DNA from: an uncultured Alphaproteobacteria bacterium
GTDB taxonomy: Bacteria; Pseudomonadota; Alphaproteobacteria; Rhizobiales; Pleomorphomonadaceae
DNA length: 16,863 nt
Direction: 5' to 3'
Assembly (NCBI GenBank): GCA_937900425.1
Contig: CALCDT010000195.1
Location: 1-16,863, forward strand
The notes under the pieces are model-generated. The model worked only from the letters and a program-made list of their open reading frames with translations. It was not told where the DNA came from and searched no databases. This document shows positions 15,516 through 16,863 of this stretch, piece by piece. How positions within the stretch are numbered: the first letter of the stretch is position 1; the number at the start of each line of letters is the position of its first letter. The translations under genes and the position numbers were made by a program.

Positions 15516-15537
15516 CCGGCCGGAAAGGGCCGGCCGG
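15516..15537 (-). terminator. Strong hairpin downstream of chpT
   Basis: CCGGCCGG occurs at 15516-15523 and again at 15530-15537. As the word is self-complementary, the copies pair as an 8-bp GC stem with a 6-nt loop (CCCTTT on the minus strand). It lies about 40 nt past the chpT stop. There is no proper U-tract, but a terminator or 3'-end-protecting structure for chpT is plausible. Confidence 0.4.
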
Positions 15538-15578
15538 CGTGGAACCGCGCGTCCCGAACGGAGCGGCCGGAGGACGGC

Positions 15579-16247
15579 TCAGGCTTCGGCGGTCGCGGGC
15601 GCCTCGACGGCCACCGCCTCGATCACCACGGTGTCGTCGGCGGTCTTGGTCACGGTGACGGCCATGCCGGCGTCGCGGGCGAGCAGGCCGGCGTAATAGG
15701 GCTGGATCGCCTGGGCGTCGACGGTGTCGCCGACCTCGCCCGCCAGCAGTTCGACCAGCCGCGGGGGAATGCGGGCGGCGGCGCCGGTCGCCTCGATGCG
15801 CTGGCGCGGACAGGGCGCCCCGCCCTCCATCGTCACCTTGATGACCCCGCCGCGCGGAATGGCGTGGAGCGAGCAGAGCAACAGGTTGAGCAGCAGCTTG
15901 ACCTGGTTCTTCGGCAGCAGCAGGCGCTGGGCTTCCCACTGGAAGTCCGGCTTCTCGCCCTCCATGAAGCCCTTGGCGACCTTCTCCGCGTCGCCGAGAT
16001 CGACCTCGGCCCCCGCCGAGCCGGCCGCGCCGAAGGCGAGGCGGGCGAACTGCAGCTTGGCCGACGCGGTGCGGGCGCTCTTGCGGATGAGGTCGAAGGC
16101 GAAGTCCTTCATGTCCTCGTTGTTCTCCTCGTCGAGAACCTCGAGGCCGTTGATGATCGCTCCGACGGGACTGACCAGATCGTGGCAGACCTTCGAGCAC
16201 ATCAGCGCCGCGAAATCGAGCGCGTCGACCTTGCTATCCGTGGACAT
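15579..16247 (-). CDS. chpT: Histidine phosphotransferase ChpT
   Basis: ChpT is the cytosolic phosphotransferase that passes phosphate from the hybrid kinase CckA to CtrA and CpdR in alphaproteobacteria. The 222-residue protein has the family layout. An N-terminal helical-hairpin dimerisation domain carries H22 in SKVCHDLVSPVGAIINGLE (18-36). A degenerate HATPase-like C-terminal half follows, with LLLPKNQVKLLLNLLLCS (108-125) and GGVIKVTME, and without recognisable N, G1 or G2 ATP-binding boxes. It ends in an Ala/Glu/Val-rich tail. ATG 16247 has GGAG (16254-16257) 6 nt upstream. It lies 165 bp after the YHS gene and 552 bp before cheA on the same strand. Identity rests on the strongly conserved phosphoacceptor motif and the length. 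Confidence 0.92.
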   Translation of the reverse strand: MSTDSKVDALDFAALMCSKVCHDLVSPVGAIINGLEVLDEENNEDMKDFAFDLIRKSARTASAKLQFARLAFGAAGSAGAEVDLGDAEKVAKGFMEGEKPDFQWEAQRLLLPKNQVKLLLNLLLCSLHAIPRGGVIKVTMEGGAPCPRQRIEATGAAARIPPRLVELLAGEVGDTVDAQAIQPYYAGLLARDAGMAVTVTKTADDTVVIEAVAVEAPATAEA

Positions 16248-16412
16248 GAAATTCTCCGCTGTCGCCGGACCGGCGCCGGCCGTCCGCCGCCGCCCCGCCG
16301 GCCGTTCCCCTGGTGTCGTCGACGCCCGCGCCGGCCCGAACCGGCGAATCCGCCGGGCGGACGTTACTTCATCGGCGCGCCGGCCGGAATCCCTTTCCGC
16401 CCGGCGACCGCC

Positions 16413-16863
16413 TCACGGCGACAGCGTCCGCTCGATCTCGGGCCAGTGCGCGTCGGCGGCGGCGATGACGGCGGCCGGATCGGCGAGAAAGGCGGCGCGC
16501 TGCGCCTCGCTGCGGAACAGGTAGAGCCGGTTGCCGGTGACGACGAAGAGTTCCGGCCGCCCCGGCGCCGGATAGCCCTCGGCGACGGAGACCGCGGAAT
16601 AGCCGCCGTAGGCCGGAACGTAGGCGGCGGGCGCGGCGGCGAAGGCGGCGGCGTTGCCGGCGTTGACGAAGCGCCAGAACACGCCGAGGGCGGCGACCTC
16701 GTGGGCATCGACGCCCGGCCGGGCCCGGCCGTCGAGAAAGTAGGCGACCGGATCGTAGCCGCCGAGGGCGAGGCCGGTGTAGTCGTCGCGGACGATCCGC
16801 TCGCTCAGCGCCGCCGCCGGCCCGGCCGATCCGGCCAGCCCGGCGCCGACCGCGAGCGCGACG
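16413..16863 (-). CDS. Secreted YHS-domain protein (5' end outside window)
   Basis: The minus frame stays open from the stop at 16413 to the right edge of the window, giving 149 residues without a usable start. The visible sequence begins in a hydrophobic, small-residue stretch (VALAVGAGLAGSAGPAAA) that looks like the end of a signal peptide. LGGYDPVAYFLDGRA (33-47) and YVPAYGGYSAVSVAEGY (81-97) follow, then an RLYLF strand and a C-terminal ADAHWPEIERTL. This is the layout of exported YHS-domain proteins, whose role is unclear; metal binding has been suggested for the domain. Family members usually have Cys in the YGGYCA motif, and here it is Ser89. The in-frame GTG at 16682 lies in the middle of the domain and is not the start. 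Confidence 0.85.
   Translation of the reverse strand, partial: VALAVGAGLAGSAGPAAALSERIVRDDYTGLALGGYDPVAYFLDGRARPGVDAHEVAALGVFWRFVNAGNAAAFAAAPAAYVPAYGGYSAVSVAEGYPAPGRPELFVVTGNRLYLFRSEAQRAAFLADPAAVIAAADAHWPEIERTLSP

Larger units (their letters stand above)
15040..15578. other. Long non-coding gap between chpT and cheA
   Basis: About 550 bp separate the chpT stop from the cheA start. Every open frame in it is Arg/Pro/Gly-rich and looks like a composition shadow, so I call no gene. Its chpT-proximal half is very GC-rich and holds a strong hairpin. Its cheA-proximal half (about 15115-15180) is locally AT-richer, contains the inverted repeat at 15154-15168 and a single TTAACC (minus strand, about 15119-15124), and is the likeliest place for the che promoter. 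No confident -35/-10 pair was found. Confidence 0.5.

Noticed and set aside
15128..15658. Possible gene in the chpT-cheA gap, plus strand (and minus frame 15325-16200)
   Set aside because: The translations are Arg/Gly/Pro-rich without any domain, and the minus frame overlaps chpT out of frame. No SD supports them.

Overview
The window comes from a high-GC (roughly 70%) alphaproteobacterium, probably of the order Hyphomicrobiales. The taxonomic signs are a ChpT-type histidine phosphotransferase beside a cheA-cheW-cheY-cheB-cheR block, a hybrid CheA, and uniformly GC-rich third codon positions. All placements rest on reading the sequence; no search was run.

Left part (1-2717, minus strand): an RNA-repair cassette. 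hen1 (3'-terminal RNA ribose 2'-O-methyltransferase) is followed by pnkp (RNA 5'-kinase / 2',3'-phosphatase / ligase). The two overlap by 4 bp (ATGA), and pnkp runs off the left edge, so its ligase half is not visible.

Transport part (2901-7599): a CPA1-type Na+/H+ antiporter with a long cytosolic tail ending in a cyclic-nucleotide-binding-like domain (minus) is divergent from an SLC13/DASS-type permease with two central RCK_C/TrkA-C-like domains (plus, the only convincing plus-strand gene). A TTGACG-N17-CATTAC promoter candidate sits in front of the antiporter. The permease converges on iolE (myo-inosose-2 dehydratase, minus), with a GC-only hairpin in the 30-bp gap between the two stop codons.

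Signalling part (8720-16863, all minus). Reading in the direction of transcription: the 3' part of a secreted YHS-domain protein, chpT, a 552-bp non-coding gap with a strong hairpin and a small inverted repeat, then cheA (Hpt - dimer - HATPase - CheW - CheW - REC), cheW, cheY, cheB, cheR and a small two-helix membrane protein. cheA/cheW (ATGA) and cheB/cheR (GTGA) overlap by 4 bp. The Che proteins form a complete core phosphorelay and adaptation set, but no chemoreceptor, cheD or cheZ is present here. ChpT belongs to the CtrA cell-cycle phosphorelay, so its position next to the che genes suggests, but does not prove, a link between chemosensory and cell-cycle signalling.

No tRNA, rRNA, insertion sequence, CRISPR array or integration site was seen. 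Several very long open frames on the opposite strand or in alternative frames are composition-driven shadows and were left out. I see no clearly undescribed system. The most distinctive content is the Hen1-Pnkp cassette, the CheA architecture beside chpT, and the antiporter whose nucleotide-binding pocket has a Glu-to-Gln change.
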